Position numbers and translations under genes: made by a program. The notes beneath the pieces were generated by a model. The model did no database searches. It was not told where the DNA came from and saw nothing but the letters and a program-made list of their open reading frames with translations. This document shows positions 1 to 7,308 of a DNA stretch of 42,565 nt, one piece after another (position 1 is the first letter of the stretch; each line of letters starts with the position of its first letter). This DNA is from Solobacterium sp. (GTDB taxonomy: Bacteria > Bacillota_I > Bacilli_A > Erysipelotrichales > Erysipelotrichaceae). The DNA lies in assembly GCA_024693325.1 (NCBI GenBank), contig JAILLA010000117.1:1-42565 (forward strand). Reading direction: 5' to 3'.

Positions 1-90
1 GGTTTTACTGAAAGCTTTGGCAGCAGTATCAGCGATTGGCCTGGCAAGATTATCAGCGATCATAAATACTGGTTTACGATCAAATTATAA
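1..90 (+). CDS. C-terminal end of an unidentified protein (truncated by window edge)
   Basis: Frame 1 is open from the first base and ends at a TAA, giving a 29-residue tail that finishes in YWFTIKL. It is followed 17 bases later by a perfect hairpin that looks like a terminator, so this is probably the true 3' end of a gene that begins outside the window. The tail has no recognisable motif, so I do not assign a function. The coding frame itself could be chance. Confidence 0.45.
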   Translation, partial: GFTESFGSSISDWPGKIISDHKYWFTIKL

Positions 91-102
91 TCGATCGTCA
101 GG

Positions 103-139
103 AAAAATGACTTAAGGTGTTAGCCTTAAGTCACTTTGT
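103..139 (+). terminator. Probable bidirectional terminator
   Basis: The arms TGACTTAAGG (108-117) and CCTTAAGTCA (124-133) are perfectly complementary around a six-base loop. An A-run lies on the left and a T-rich stretch on the right, so the element could work in both directions. It sits directly after the partial upstream gene. Confidence 0.7.
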
Positions 140-170
140 TCCTGCCTGCTTTCCGCGGCATACATGGCTG

Positions 171-205
171 AAAAAGAAAAAGCTATGACAGCATTCTGGC
201 TGTCA
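171..205 (-). terminator. Rho-independent terminator of the HD/phospholipase unit
   Basis: On the minus strand the stem TGACAGC / GCTGTCA (186-192 with 199-205) is followed by TAGC and a long T-rich run (171-181). It lies 16 bases beyond the stop codon of the phospholipase-like gene and should end that two-gene transcript. Confidence 0.8.
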
Positions 206-220
206 CAGCCTCAGTGAATA

Positions 221-1084
221 TCAGACCGGGCGTCCGTCGAAGGTGCGGTCGAAGTCTTCATGTTTCCGCTCCTTCATCAGATGGAGTGCCTTCTGTTTTG
301 CCTCAAAATACAGATCAGGGAAAGAACTTCTGCTTGTCAGTCCCGGATAACCGGGGACTGTCCATTCTTCATGGTCCAGATTCAGGACCGCAGAATTTGT
401 TTTTTTGTCAAACAGCATCATGCCGGATATCAGCTTGGGTCTTTTTGCCAGTGTTTCGACTGTTTTGACCAGGTTGTATTTCCACTCGGAAGGGAAGAGC
501 GCTTTGGTGATCCAGTGGATCTGCCAGGCTGTCTCAAAGATCCTGCTTTCCGGGATATCCAGATCATAGATATGCAGGAAGAGCTGATGGTACATATCTG
601 CCAGCAGATGGGCATCAGTTTCATTGATATGCAGGTCCGAATAGACGTTGTATTCTTTGAATGATCTGCCGTGCTGTTTCAGGATATAGACATCGATCTC
701 ACCTTCCTGACGGAAATGGGCTTCCGTTTCGTTTGTGCCCAGTTCCTCATGTTCTTTCCGCGCAAACGCGTTGACCAGCGGATGAGCAGTGGAATCCAGA
801 GCGTAATGTGTCAGAAATCCGAGGAAATAACTGCGCAGGGCAGGTGAATCTGCTGAATAGCGGTCCATGAACTGAATGGATTCTTCGACTTTTTCATGGT
901 GCATGCGGACTCCGTAATGATGGAGCGTGCCCGGAAGCATCATCATTCTGGAAAAGAAGAAGAAATCAGGTCCCTGGGAGCCGAGAAAATACATCTGTTT
1001 ATCGGTAATGCTTTTCTGCAGTTCCGGATCCATTTCATTGAAAACATCTCTGGCAAATTCAACATGTGTTGTAGCAGCCGGCAT
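221..1084 (-). CDS. Zinc-dependent phospholipase C family protein
   Basis: The 287-residue protein resembles the zinc-dependent phospholipase C/S1-P1 nuclease-like family that is widespread, mostly uncharacterised, in Bacillota. Visible family features are an N-terminal His (T-H7), the GSQGPDFFFF segment with Asp40, the HYALDSTAHP block (His93, Asp97, His101), and H-x3-E-x3-D (His123, Glu127, Asp131). These are the expected zinc ligands. No signal peptide is seen, so unlike secreted phospholipase C toxins it is probably cytoplasmic and its substrate is unknown. An AAGGAGATCATT ribosome site precedes the ATG. It starts 11 bases after the HD-domain gene and is followed by a terminator, so the two form a bicistronic unit. 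The family call is firm; phospholipase activity itself is inference. Confidence 0.85.
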   Translation of the reverse strand: MPAATTHVEFARDVFNEMDPELQKSITDKQMYFLGSQGPDFFFFSRMMMLPGTLHHYGVRMHHEKVEESIQFMDRYSADSPALRSYFLGFLTHYALDSTAHPLVNAFARKEHEELGTNETEAHFRQEGEIDVYILKQHGRSFKEYNVYSDLHINETDAHLLADMYHQLFLHIYDLDIPESRIFETAWQIHWITKALFPSEWKYNLVKTVETLAKRPKLISGMMLFDKKTNSAVLNLDHEEWTVPGYPGLTSRSSFPDLYFEAKQKALHLMKERKHEDFDRTFDGRPV

Positions 1085-1095
1085 AATGATCTCCT

Positions 1096-1632
1096 TTATT
1101 CTGTGATCTTTTTAATTGCTTCTTTTACGTAGGGTGACATGTAATCCACACCGGTTTTTCCGACTTCCAGACCGGCGCAGTACTTGTCTGCGATCGATAC
1201 GATATATCCTTCCATCGTGGTAGGACGGATGGACGTAGACGGGAACATGTGATGCGCAATGCAGTCATACATGACATCGTCAACTTCAAAGTACTTATTC
1301 GCGTTCGCCAGTGCCACCATCGGATGCACTTCTACATGTCTGCCCGGAATCGGCTGTTCGCCTTTATGCTGGTCATACAGGTAGAAGTCATGCAGCATGG
1401 CGCCTCTTGCGGCGCTCTTGTAATTTAGTCCTGAACGTTTGCACCAGAGATAGGAATACCATGCGACATTCAGGCAGTGCTGATATCGTGTGTATCCGAT
1501 ATGGTGCGTATAGTTTTTCATCTTCTGATATTCTTCATGTGCAACGATGTCAGAAACGATGTCGACAAATTCGATCGCTTCCTCATCCGTTACATCGGTA
1601 AATGTTCTCTTAGATCCGACTACTTTTGTCAA
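1096..1632 (-). CDS. HD-domain phosphohydrolase
   Basis: The 178-residue protein has the ordered metal ligands of the HD superfamily: His52, His81-Asp82 (MLHDF), His103, His127-His128 and Asp149 (SIADKY). Such proteins hydrolyse phosphomonoesters or phosphodiesters, often of nucleotides, but nothing here fixes the substrate. The start is a TTG: an in-frame stop lies three codons upstream, no ATG is available, and GGAGGTGA sits at ideal distance before it. A good sigma-A promoter with an extended -10 lies upstream. It is the first gene of a two-gene unit with the zinc phospholipase C-like gene, so the pair may act on related phosphate or lipid substrates. Confidence 0.85.
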   Translation of the reverse strand: MTKVVGSKRTFTDVTDEEAIEFVDIVSDIVAHEEYQKMKNYTHHIGYTRYQHCLNVAWYSYLWCKRSGLNYKSAARGAMLHDFYLYDQHKGEQPIPGRHVEVHPMVALANANKYFEVDDVMYDCIAHHMFPSTSIRPTTMEGYIVSIADKYCAGLEVGKTGVDYMSPYVKEAIKKITE

Positions 1633-1657
1633 TGGCCATCACCTCCATGTCAACCGA

Positions 1658-1686
1658 AGGATAGCATGTCTTTGATGAATGTTCAA
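1658..1686 (-). promoter_or_regulatory. Sigma-A promoter of the HD/phospholipase unit
   Basis: On the minus strand TTGAAC (1681-1686) and TATCCT (1658-1663) are separated by exactly 17 bases. The -10 is preceded by TGC, an extended -10 element. The TTG start codon with its strong ribosome site follows about 25 bases downstream. Confidence 0.65.
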
Positions 1687-1804
1687 TGTGCGAAATCGTT
1701 CAAGCTGATCGATCTTCATACAGCATTTTTGTCTTTTCCTGTGACGTCAAACAGACATCCGAAAAGCACAGTACTTTTGACTGTTTAATTATTATGACAG
1801 CTGA

Positions 1805-3037
1805 TTATTGCATGCCGAGCTGTACCGCTCTTATTTTTCCTGCAAGGCCTCTGACTTTTTCCAAAGGAAGCGCGCAGATCCCGACACGGATGCCTTTATT
1901 CACAAGGACCGTGTAGATATGTTCACGCATCAATGCTGCATGAAGCTTTTTTCCTTCTTCATTGTCTTTCACACGGAGTGTGATAAAGAAGCCTTCTTTA
2001 TATGGATAGATATCCAGCCCGCATTCCTTCGCTTCCTGTTTGAACAGGGAACTGCGTGCCTGAAGCACCTTAACATAAGACTGCTGTTCCCTCAGATAGG
2101 CTTCACGGTTCTCGTTGACGACCCAGACAAAGTCTGCCATCGGTGCGTTCGGCGCGTTTGACCATGTCGATCTGGCTGTTTTCAGGTAAACAGTATGCGC
2201 GTCTTCGACATCCTCCTGACGCTGCGCGATCACAACAGCCGCGCCAAGACGGAGACCGTAGAAAGTCAGTGTCTTGGAACAGGAGAAGCAGATGCAGATC
2301 ATGACTTTATCGCTGATGCGCCGGAATTCGTTCATGTAGGAACGGACATCCGCAAGGTCGTGTCCATAATCGATATACGCGATATCATCCAGCAGAATGA
2401 CATGATGGTCCTTGCTGAGATCATTCATGAGATCGATCAGGGCATGCCATTCCTCCCAGGTCATGGAGTAGCCGGTAGGGTTATGGCAGGGATCGTTCAG
2501 GACGAGCAGGATGCGGTCCTGCTGCTTCCCGACCTCTTCCATCGCTGAACGGATGGATGCCAGATTCAGATGGTCGCCATCAAACAAATCAAATGTGACT
2601 GCCTTGAGATTGTATGTTGAAGCCATCAGGCTGTAGCTTGTCCAGGCAATATCGGGAATGATGACGGTCTCGCCTTCATCAAGGAACGCCTTCATCGTTG
2701 ATAAAACAGCTCCTGTTCCGCCTGCTGTTGCAATGACGGAGTGGGGCAGGTCCAGTCCGGTGGACTGGGTCACCCATGACCATACCGATTCACGGAACTC
2801 ATCCGTTCCGGAAAGTCCTGAGGCATACGCTGCCTTGACCCGGTGATCGATCCTGTCAAAGTGATCATGCACGCTGTCCAGCGCGACCAGTTTTCCGTCT
2901 TCGCCGAATAATGTGCCGATCGTTGCATTGATCACAAGATCGGGATTCTTCACAAGATCTTCCCTGGCAGCTTCCGCGGCCACGTATATCGCATCTCTCA
3001 GCGGCGTCAGGTCCGCTGTTTTTCTTGTAAAAGCCAT
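1805..3037 (-). CDS. Class I/II PLP-dependent aminotransferase (aromatic/aspartate type)
   Basis: The 410-residue protein is a fold-type I aminotransferase. The PLP lysine is Lys255 in FSCSKTLTFYGLRLG, with the phosphate-contacting Arg263 just after. The NPTG motif (Asn186-Gly189), the LLDDIAY cofactor-binding stretch (Asp218, Tyr221) and the ATAGGTGA phosphate loop (103-110) are all present. It would transfer an amino group from an amino acid, probably aromatic or aspartate-like, to a 2-oxo acid in the cytoplasm. The substrate cannot be read from sequence. It starts three bases after the stop of the YggS-type gene, so the two are cotranscribed and the PLP-homeostasis protein is paired with a PLP enzyme. 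The ribosome site is AAGAAGAG. Confidence 0.9.
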   Translation of the reverse strand: MAFTRKTADLTPLRDAIYVAAEAAREDLVKNPDLVINATIGTLFGEDGKLVALDSVHDHFDRIDHRVKAAYASGLSGTDEFRESVWSWVTQSTGLDLPHSVIATAGGTGAVLSTMKAFLDEGETVIIPDIAWTSYSLMASTYNLKAVTFDLFDGDHLNLASIRSAMEEVGKQQDRILLVLNDPCHNPTGYSMTWEEWHALIDLMNDLSKDHHVILLDDIAYIDYGHDLADVRSYMNEFRRISDKVMICICFSCSKTLTFYGLRLGAAVVIAQRQEDVEDAHTVYLKTARSTWSNAPNAPMADFVWVVNENREAYLREQQSYVKVLQARSSLFKQEAKECGLDIYPYKEGFFITLRVKDNEEGKKLHAALMREHIYTVLVNKGIRVGICALPLEKVRGLAGKIRAVQLGMQ

Positions 3038-3040
3038 CTG

Positions 3041-3679
3041 TTACTCTTCTTCTGTAAATAAATAAGTTCCGATGCGTACCATCGTAGATCCGCATTCAAC
3101 TGCAATTTTATAGTCGCTGCTCATGCCCATGGACAATGTCTGAAATGGGGGATATTGTTTCTGCATGTCTTTGAACAGCTCGTTTGCTTTCAGGAATACC
3201 GCGCGGACGGCGTCTTCGTCATCCGTGTGGGGACCCATGACCATCAGGCCTTTCATCTGAATGTGCGGGAAGCGTTCTGCATTCTGCAGCAGTTCATATG
3301 CTTCATCAGCAGTCATTCCCGTTTTGTTCGTATCCTGCAGGGCAAGATGCACTTCCAGCAGCGCGTCAACTGTTTTCCCGATACGGATGCATTCCCGTTC
3401 GATCGTTTCCGCAAGCTGGAGCGAATCCAGTGACTGAACACATGAAATGTACGGCAGGACAGCCCGGACTTTGTTTCTCTGGAGATGTCCGATATACTGC
3501 CATCTGATGTCCACTGGCATCTGTAAAGCCTTTTCGATCAGTTCATGCGCGCGGTTCTCGGCAAAGATCCGCTCGCCCAGGTCATAAAAAGCCATTGCCT
3601 GTCCGACCGTGCGGTGCTTGGAAACGATGCACAGCTCCGCATTCCCGATATTCTGTTTTACGATCTCATAATGTGTCAT
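3041..3679 (-). CDS. yggS: YggS/PLPBP-family pyridoxal-phosphate homeostasis protein
   Basis: The 212-residue protein carries the PLP-binding Lys21 in IVSKHRTV and the family blocks FAENRAHEL and IGHLQRNKV (usual forms FGENRVQE and GHLQTNKV). It ends in MGMSSDYKIAVECGSTMVRIG, which is typical of the family. YggS proteins bind PLP without known catalysis and keep vitamin B6 and amino-acid pools balanced. I chose the ATG at 3679 over an in-frame ATG 22 codons earlier because family proteins start here and a GGTGGT site precedes it. It is followed almost without gap by the aminotransferase. Many Bacillota carry yggS near ylmE/sepF division genes; none are seen here. Confidence 0.9.
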   Translation of the reverse strand: MTHYEIVKQNIGNAELCIVSKHRTVGQAMAFYDLGERIFAENRAHELIEKALQMPVDIRWQYIGHLQRNKVRAVLPYISCVQSLDSLQLAETIERECIRIGKTVDALLEVHLALQDTNKTGMTADEAYELLQNAERFPHIQMKGLMVMGPHTDDEDAVRAVFLKANELFKDMQKQYPPFQTLSMGMSSDYKIAVECGSTMVRIGTYLFTEEE

Positions 3680-3695
3680 TGCAGTACCACCATGG

Positions 3696-3724
3696 ATTAT
3701 AGCATCACGGTATGCAGGTTCATG
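3696..3724 (-). promoter_or_regulatory. Possible extended -10 promoter of yggS
   Basis: A perfect TATAAT (minus strand, 3696-3701) is preceded by TGC. The -35 position (CATGAA, 3719-3724) is poor and lies inside the inverted repeat described separately. The start codon is 16 bases beyond the -10. Confidence 0.4.
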
Positions 3725-3738
3725 CCGAAATGCATGAA
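3719..3738. repeat. 7-bp inverted repeat between folT and yggS
   Basis: TTCATGC and GCATGAA are perfectly complementary around a six-base spacer. The repeat lies between the folT stop and the yggS start, over the putative -35 region. It could be an operator or a weak transcript-end hairpin for folT; the minus strand has no T-run after it. Confidence 0.45.
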
Positions 3739-3753
3739 TTTCCATTCATTCTG

Positions 3754-4311
3754 TCAGCTCTGCTTGATGATGAGCTTTCTGCGCTCAAGATACGGTCCTA
3801 CCAGTCTGAATATCGTATAAAGCAGGATGATCTCGATCGGCAGCATGCTTGTATTTTTGATCAGGCTTTTGCCTGCATAGTAAATGTATCCTTTGCTGTA
3901 GAGCATGGCGGACCAGAGCGAACCGATCAGCACGTTGACGCCGTAATTGACGATCGCCTTGGCAAAGATGATCCTTGGCAGCGTGATCTTCTGACGATAG
4001 AAGAACAGTCCGTAAATAAACGGTCCCATCATAGAAGTCAGCGTATAGCCGAAGAAAAAGGGACCGGTAGGGTTCATCATAAAGCTGACAATATCTGTTA
4101 CTCCTCCGGAAACTGCTGCCGCAACAGGGCCGAGAACAGCTCCTTCGATGGCGGTCAGGAGATAGCCGAAGCTGATGTGCAGGTTTTCACTGATCGGAAT
4201 ATAGAAAAATGACAGAGCAGTCTTCATGGCGATCGTCGCAGCCATGATTGCAAGGTATTTGGTTGATCTGAGTTTTTCAGCTGATGATTTCCAGTATTCT
4301 TTTGTGAACAT
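3754..4311 (-). CDS. folT: Folate ECF transporter S component FolT
   Basis: This 185-residue membrane protein has about five to six hydrophobic segments. It resembles the folate family of ECF S components, including the GPFFFGYTLTSMMGPFIYGL segment and the short basic C-terminus. Such a subunit binds folate and works with a shared EcfT-EcfA-EcfA' energising module, which is not in this window. The ATG at 4311 is chosen because AAAGGAGGT lies directly upstream; an open frame continues further 5' but overlaps the riboswitch. A THF riboswitch and a sigma-A promoter precede it, which independently supports folate as the substrate. Confidence 0.9.
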   Translation of the reverse strand: MFTKEYWKSSAEKLRSTKYLAIMAATIAMKTALSFFYIPISENLHISFGYLLTAIEGAVLGPVAAAVSGGVTDIVSFMMNPTGPFFFGYTLTSMMGPFIYGLFFYRQKITLPRIIFAKAIVNYGVNVLIGSLWSAMLYSKGYIYYAGKSLIKNTSMLPIEIILLYTIFRLVGPYLERRKLIIKQS

Positions 4312-4331
4312 GTGACCTCCTTTCCCCATTC

Positions 4332-4351
4332 TGTGAAAAAGAGTTTTCACA
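4332..4351 (-). promoter_or_regulatory. Hairpin between THF aptamer and folT start (probable expression platform)
   Basis: TGTGAAAA and TTTTCACA form an 8-bp stem with a four-base loop. GGGA (4355-4358) and TCCC (4323-4326) can extend it across an internal loop. No T-run follows, so the control is probably translational: the ribosome site AAAGGAGG starts immediately after the hairpin. CCTTT in aptamer helix P2 could alternatively pair with the AAAGG of that site. The mechanism is inference. Confidence 0.5.
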
Positions 4352-4357
4352 TCTGGG

Positions 4358-4436
4358 ACGGAATCCTTTACCGCAAGGTGTCCTTTTCGTCCGAATGCCC
4401 CCCAAAGGCAAACAGCACTTAACGCAAAGGTTCCGT
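4358..4436 (-). ncRNA. Tetrahydrofolate (folT) riboswitch aptamer
   Basis: Read on the minus strand, ACGGAA (4431-4436) pairs with TTCCGT (4358-4363) as P1. CCTTT pairs with AAAGG as P2. Between them lie the conserved THF-riboswitch strings GCGTTAAGTG on the 5' side and GCGGTAAAGGATTCCG on the 3' side. This matches the known folT-motif layout (GCGUUAAGUG ... CGGUGAAUC ... CAUCCG). It starts a few bases after the predicted transcription start and lies just upstream of folT, its usual target. THF binding is expected to lower folT expression. Confidence 0.85.
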
Positions 4437-4447
4437 ATGATGCAATC

Positions 4448-4476
4448 ATACTAGCAATGCTGAGTATTCCCGTCAA
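4448..4476 (-). promoter_or_regulatory. Sigma-A promoter of the folT riboswitch transcript
   Basis: TTGACG (minus strand, 4471-4476) and TAGTAT (4448-4453) are 17 bases apart. The expected start near 4441 is just five bases before the THF aptamer, which fits a riboswitch at the very 5' end of the mRNA. Confidence 0.75.
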
Positions 4477-4522
4477 GCATGACTTTGCAAAGACTGTGAA
4501 ACAGGGTATCATTTTGGATGAT

Positions 4523-5377
4523 ATGACAAGGATTACTGTAAGCGCGGAAAACGCGCAGGAAACAAGAATATTCAGGGAAGCAGGGGCAGATGAGGTCGTC
4601 CTGGCACCGGAAGGCTGCGCGATGAGCGCGCTGCCGGAAGCGGATATGGAAACGATCAGAAGCTGCGCGCCTGTTTCACTGATGATGAACAGGCTCTTCA
4701 TGCCGGAAGATCTTCATATTCCCGAAAGCGTTCTGGATGCGCTGGAACCCGGACAGATCGACCGGATCTATTTTTCGGACCCTGCTATGGTAAAGACCGC
4801 GGAAGCACGTGGTTTAAAGGAAAAACTGGTATACAGACCGGAAATGCTGGCAGTCAGTACATTTGATGCGGCATGGTGGATGTCCCAGAAGATCGGATCG
4901 GTGTCTGTTTCACCGCTGCTGACAAGGGATGAGATCGCAGATATCCTGCGGAAGTGTCCCGGTCTGCAGGTGACTGTGCATGGAAGGCTTCTGATGTCGG
5001 TATCGGGAAGACCGCTGCTCAGCGCTTATCGTGAAGATACCGGAACTGATTTTCAAACAGACAGCAGGGATCTGTTCCTGCAGGAAGCCAAACGTGAAGG
5101 ACTGATGCCTGTCTTTGAGACGGAAAGCGGCACATATATCTATTCTGATTTCGTGCAGGAGTCGTTTGCGGATCTCGGACTCTTCCGTGCCTGCGGAGCG
5201 GACTCGTTCTATGTGGAGCGGCTTGGCAGTAAGGTACAGGAGACCGTTGAAGCGGTCAGGGCGGTCCGCAGGATACTGGATGGCAGTGATGCAGAGAGAG
5301 AGGCGGAACGATACCGCATGATGTTCCCCGGACTGCCTCTTTCGGAGGGCTATTATGGACAGAAAACGATCCGCTAG
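4523..5377 (+). CDS. U32-family protein, TrhP1/YrrN-like (tRNA 5-hydroxyuridine)
   Basis: This 284-residue protein is the shorter partner of the paired U32 (peptidase-like) proteins. In Bacillus subtilis the equivalent neighbours YrrN and YrrO (TrhP1/TrhP2) make 5-hydroxyuridine at tRNA position 34 from prephenate. The shape is a single U32 barrel (REAGADEVVLAP near the N-terminus, VHGRLLMSVSGRPLL in the middle). I place the start at the ATG at 4523, with GGAT a few bases upstream, because family proteins begin around there. An open frame extends 22 codons further 5' into the folT promoter region. It overlaps the next U32 gene by 23 bases, indicating translational coupling. Function is by homology and gene pairing. 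Confidence 0.8.
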   Translation: MTRITVSAENAQETRIFREAGADEVVLAPEGCAMSALPEADMETIRSCAPVSLMMNRLFMPEDLHIPESVLDALEPGQIDRIYFSDPAMVKTAEARGLKEKLVYRPEMLAVSTFDAAWWMSQKIGSVSVSPLLTRDEIADILRKCPGLQVTVHGRLLMSVSGRPLLSAYREDTGTDFQTDSRDLFLQEAKREGLMPVFETESGTYIYSDFVQESFADLGLFRACGADSFYVERLGSKVQETVEAVRAVRRILDGSDAEREAERYRMMFPGLPLSEGYYGQKTIR

Positions 5378-6584
5378 CAGGATCGAACTGCTGGCACCGG
5401 CAGGCGACCTGAAAAGAGCTCAGACTGCCGTGCTGTACGGGGCTGATGCAGTCTACCTCGGAGGCATGAAGTTTTCACTGCGTTCACGCGCCTCCAACTT
5501 TACGATGGAAGATATCCGTGAAGCATGCGCGTTTGCCCATGCGCACGGTTCAAAGGTACATGTGACTGTCAATATGATCCCGCATGATGAGGATTTTGAA
5601 GGACTGTCTGATTACTTGAAAGAACTGGAAGAGATAGGTGTTGACGCGTTTATCACCGCATCACCGGCGATCATGAAACTGATCCGCGAATGCACTTCCA
5701 AGGTGGAGATCCACTGCTCTACCCAGATGAGCGTTACCAATGCGGCGGCCGCAAACTGGCTGAAGGAAACACTGGATATCGACCGTGTCGTCCTGGCAAG
5801 GGAATGTTCCATGAACAATGTGAAGTCCATTACCAGGGACTGCCTGATCGATACGGAAGCCTTCATACACGGAGGCATGTGCGTGAATATCTCAGGCAGA
5901 TGCACGCTGTCAAACCGGATGACGCTCAGAGATGCCAACAGGGGCGGATGCGCGCAGTCATGCCGCTGGACATATCAGCTTCTGGACGGTCAGCGCTGTG
6001 TGAATGAGCGTGAGCTGTTTACGATGGGCTCAAAGGATCTGTTCGCGGCAGATGAGATCTGTGATCTGATCGAAGCCGGCGTGTCCTCCCTGAAGATCGA
6101 AGGCAGGATGAAAACAGAGTACTATGTAGCGTCGATCGTATCGGGATACAGACATCTGATCGATGAAATATATGAAAACGGCGGCAGACTGCCGGAAGAG
6201 AGGATGGCATACCACCGGGCACAGATCATGAAGGGTGAAAACCGTGAGGTCTGTGAAGGATTCTATCCCGGTATTGCCGGAGCAGGTACGATCATCCGCA
6301 ATACGACGAGTGACGCCAGTGTCAATCACGGCTTCCTGGCAACGGTCGTATCATTTGATGAAGCGCGTATGGAAGCGGTCATCGAGACAAGAAACCCGTT
6401 TGATACCGGTGATGAGATGGAGATCCTTTCTCCCGGCATGGACTGCAGGACATTTACGCTGACAGCCATGAAGGACCTGAGGGATGATTCCTGTCTGACA
6501 GCCAGCAGGAGACCGATGGCCCAGCTTCTGATACCGGTGCCTTTTGCGGTACGTGCCGGTGATATCGTGAGGAAAGCAGTATGA
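5355..6584 (+). CDS. U32-family protein, TrhP2/YrrO-like (tRNA 5-hydroxyuridine synthesis)
   Basis: The 409-residue protein is the longer U32 partner. ELLAPAGDL and GADAVYLGG start the barrel. The U32 signature is near-canonical, EAFIHGGMCVNISGRCTLS, and four cysteines (Cys176, Cys183, Cys199, Cys203) suit an iron-sulfur cluster. KIEGRMK follows, and the C-terminal part resembles the beta-barrel of longer family members. Members act as RNA hydroxylases rather than true peptidases; TrhP proteins hydroxylate U34 of tRNAs using prephenate. GGAGGG precedes the start. The gene overlaps its neighbours on both sides (23 bases before, 4 bases after), so all four genes here form one operon devoted to RNA modification. 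Confidence 0.85.
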   Translation: MDRKRSASRIELLAPAGDLKRAQTAVLYGADAVYLGGMKFSLRSRASNFTMEDIREACAFAHAHGSKVHVTVNMIPHDEDFEGLSDYLKELEEIGVDAFITASPAIMKLIRECTSKVEIHCSTQMSVTNAAAANWLKETLDIDRVVLARECSMNNVKSITRDCLIDTEAFIHGGMCVNISGRCTLSNRMTLRDANRGGCAQSCRWTYQLLDGQRCVNERELFTMGSKDLFAADEICDLIEAGVSSLKIEGRMKTEYYVASIVSGYRHLIDEIYENGGRLPEERMAYHRAQIMKGENREVCEGFYPGIAGAGTIIRNTTSDASVNHGFLATVVSFDEARMEAVIETRNPFDTGDEMEILSPGMDCRTFTLTAMKDLRDDSCLTASRRPMAQLLIPVPFAVRAGDIVRKAV

Positions 6585-7306
6585 GACTGGAAGGAAGGAT
6601 CAGCGTCAAAGCAGCGATGCTTGCCGGAAACAGAACGGTGAGCAGGATCTATGTACGTGATGACCTGAATGACCGTGATACGTCGTTCATCATACACAGG
6701 GCAGAAGAACGCGGGATCCCCGTGACAAGGATGGCTGCTGAGCAGATCGATGAAATGGCTCAGGGAAAGACACATGGCGGCATCCTGGCTGATGCGGGCG
6801 AGCGCACATTCCAGGACCTGTCTGCCTGTCTGGAAAACGACTGTCCGTTTGTCGTAATGCTGGAAGGGGTGGAAGATCCCTTTAATCTGGGGTATGTGAT
6901 CCGTTCACTGTACTCTGCGGGATGCACAGGCCTGATTCTGCGCAACCGTGACTGGAGCTGGTCGGAAAACACGATCGTGCGTTCCAGTGCCGGCGCGTAT
7001 GAATATATGAATGTGGTCCTGAGCGATGACATGGCTGAAACGGTCAGGACATTGAAACAGCACGGATTATATGTATATGCCGCAATGCGCAGGGACGCGG
7101 TATCTTACTTTGAGGCAGACTTCAGCAGACCTGTCCTGCTGTGCATCGGCGGAGAGATGAGAGGACTTTCTTCCGCAGTCCTGAAGGAATGCGATCAGAA
7201 TATCTATATCCCGTACGCCAATGACTTCCGTGCCGCATTGAATGCGGCAGGGGCAAGTGCTGCTCTGGGTTTTGAAGTCATGCGGCAGAGAACATCACGG
7301 AGGTAA
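6581..7306 (+). CDS. SpoU/TrmH-family RNA methyltransferase (divergent third motif)
   Basis: This 241-residue protein has an N-terminal substrate-binding region and a C-terminal SPOUT knot. Motif 1 is EGVEDPFNLGYVIRSLYSAG (Asn102, Arg108), and motif 2 is GGEMRGLS. Motif 3 is ALNAAGASAALGFE, where most relatives have SLNVSVA-type sequence; the key Asn is kept. It should 2'-O-methylate a ribose in rRNA or tRNA with S-adenosylmethionine. The site is unknown. Its ATG overlaps the TGA of the U32 gene by four bases, and the second SpoU gene follows after two bases. The two SpoU proteins are clearly distinct, not a recent duplication. Confidence 0.85.
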   Translation: MRLEGRISVKAAMLAGNRTVSRIYVRDDLNDRDTSFIIHRAEERGIPVTRMAAEQIDEMAQGKTHGGILADAGERTFQDLSACLENDCPFVVMLEGVEDPFNLGYVIRSLYSAGCTGLILRNRDWSWSENTIVRSSAGAYEYMNVVLSDDMAETVRTLKQHGLYVYAAMRRDAVSYFEADFSRPVLLCIGGEMRGLSSAVLKECDQNIYIPYANDFRAALNAAGASAALGFEVMRQRTSRR

Positions 7307-7308
7307 GT

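Noticed and set aside
1664..1804. A terminator for the aminotransferase gene from ACAGT/ACTGT and AAACAG/CTGTTT pairings
   Set aside because: The stems are only five or six pairs with a long loop and no T-run, so I see no convincing terminator there.
4485..4512. TTGCAA and TATCAT with 16-base spacing as a promoter for the U32 operon
   Set aside because: The predicted start would leave only about four bases before the chosen ATG and no room for the ribosome site. It could be real only for a leaderless mRNA.
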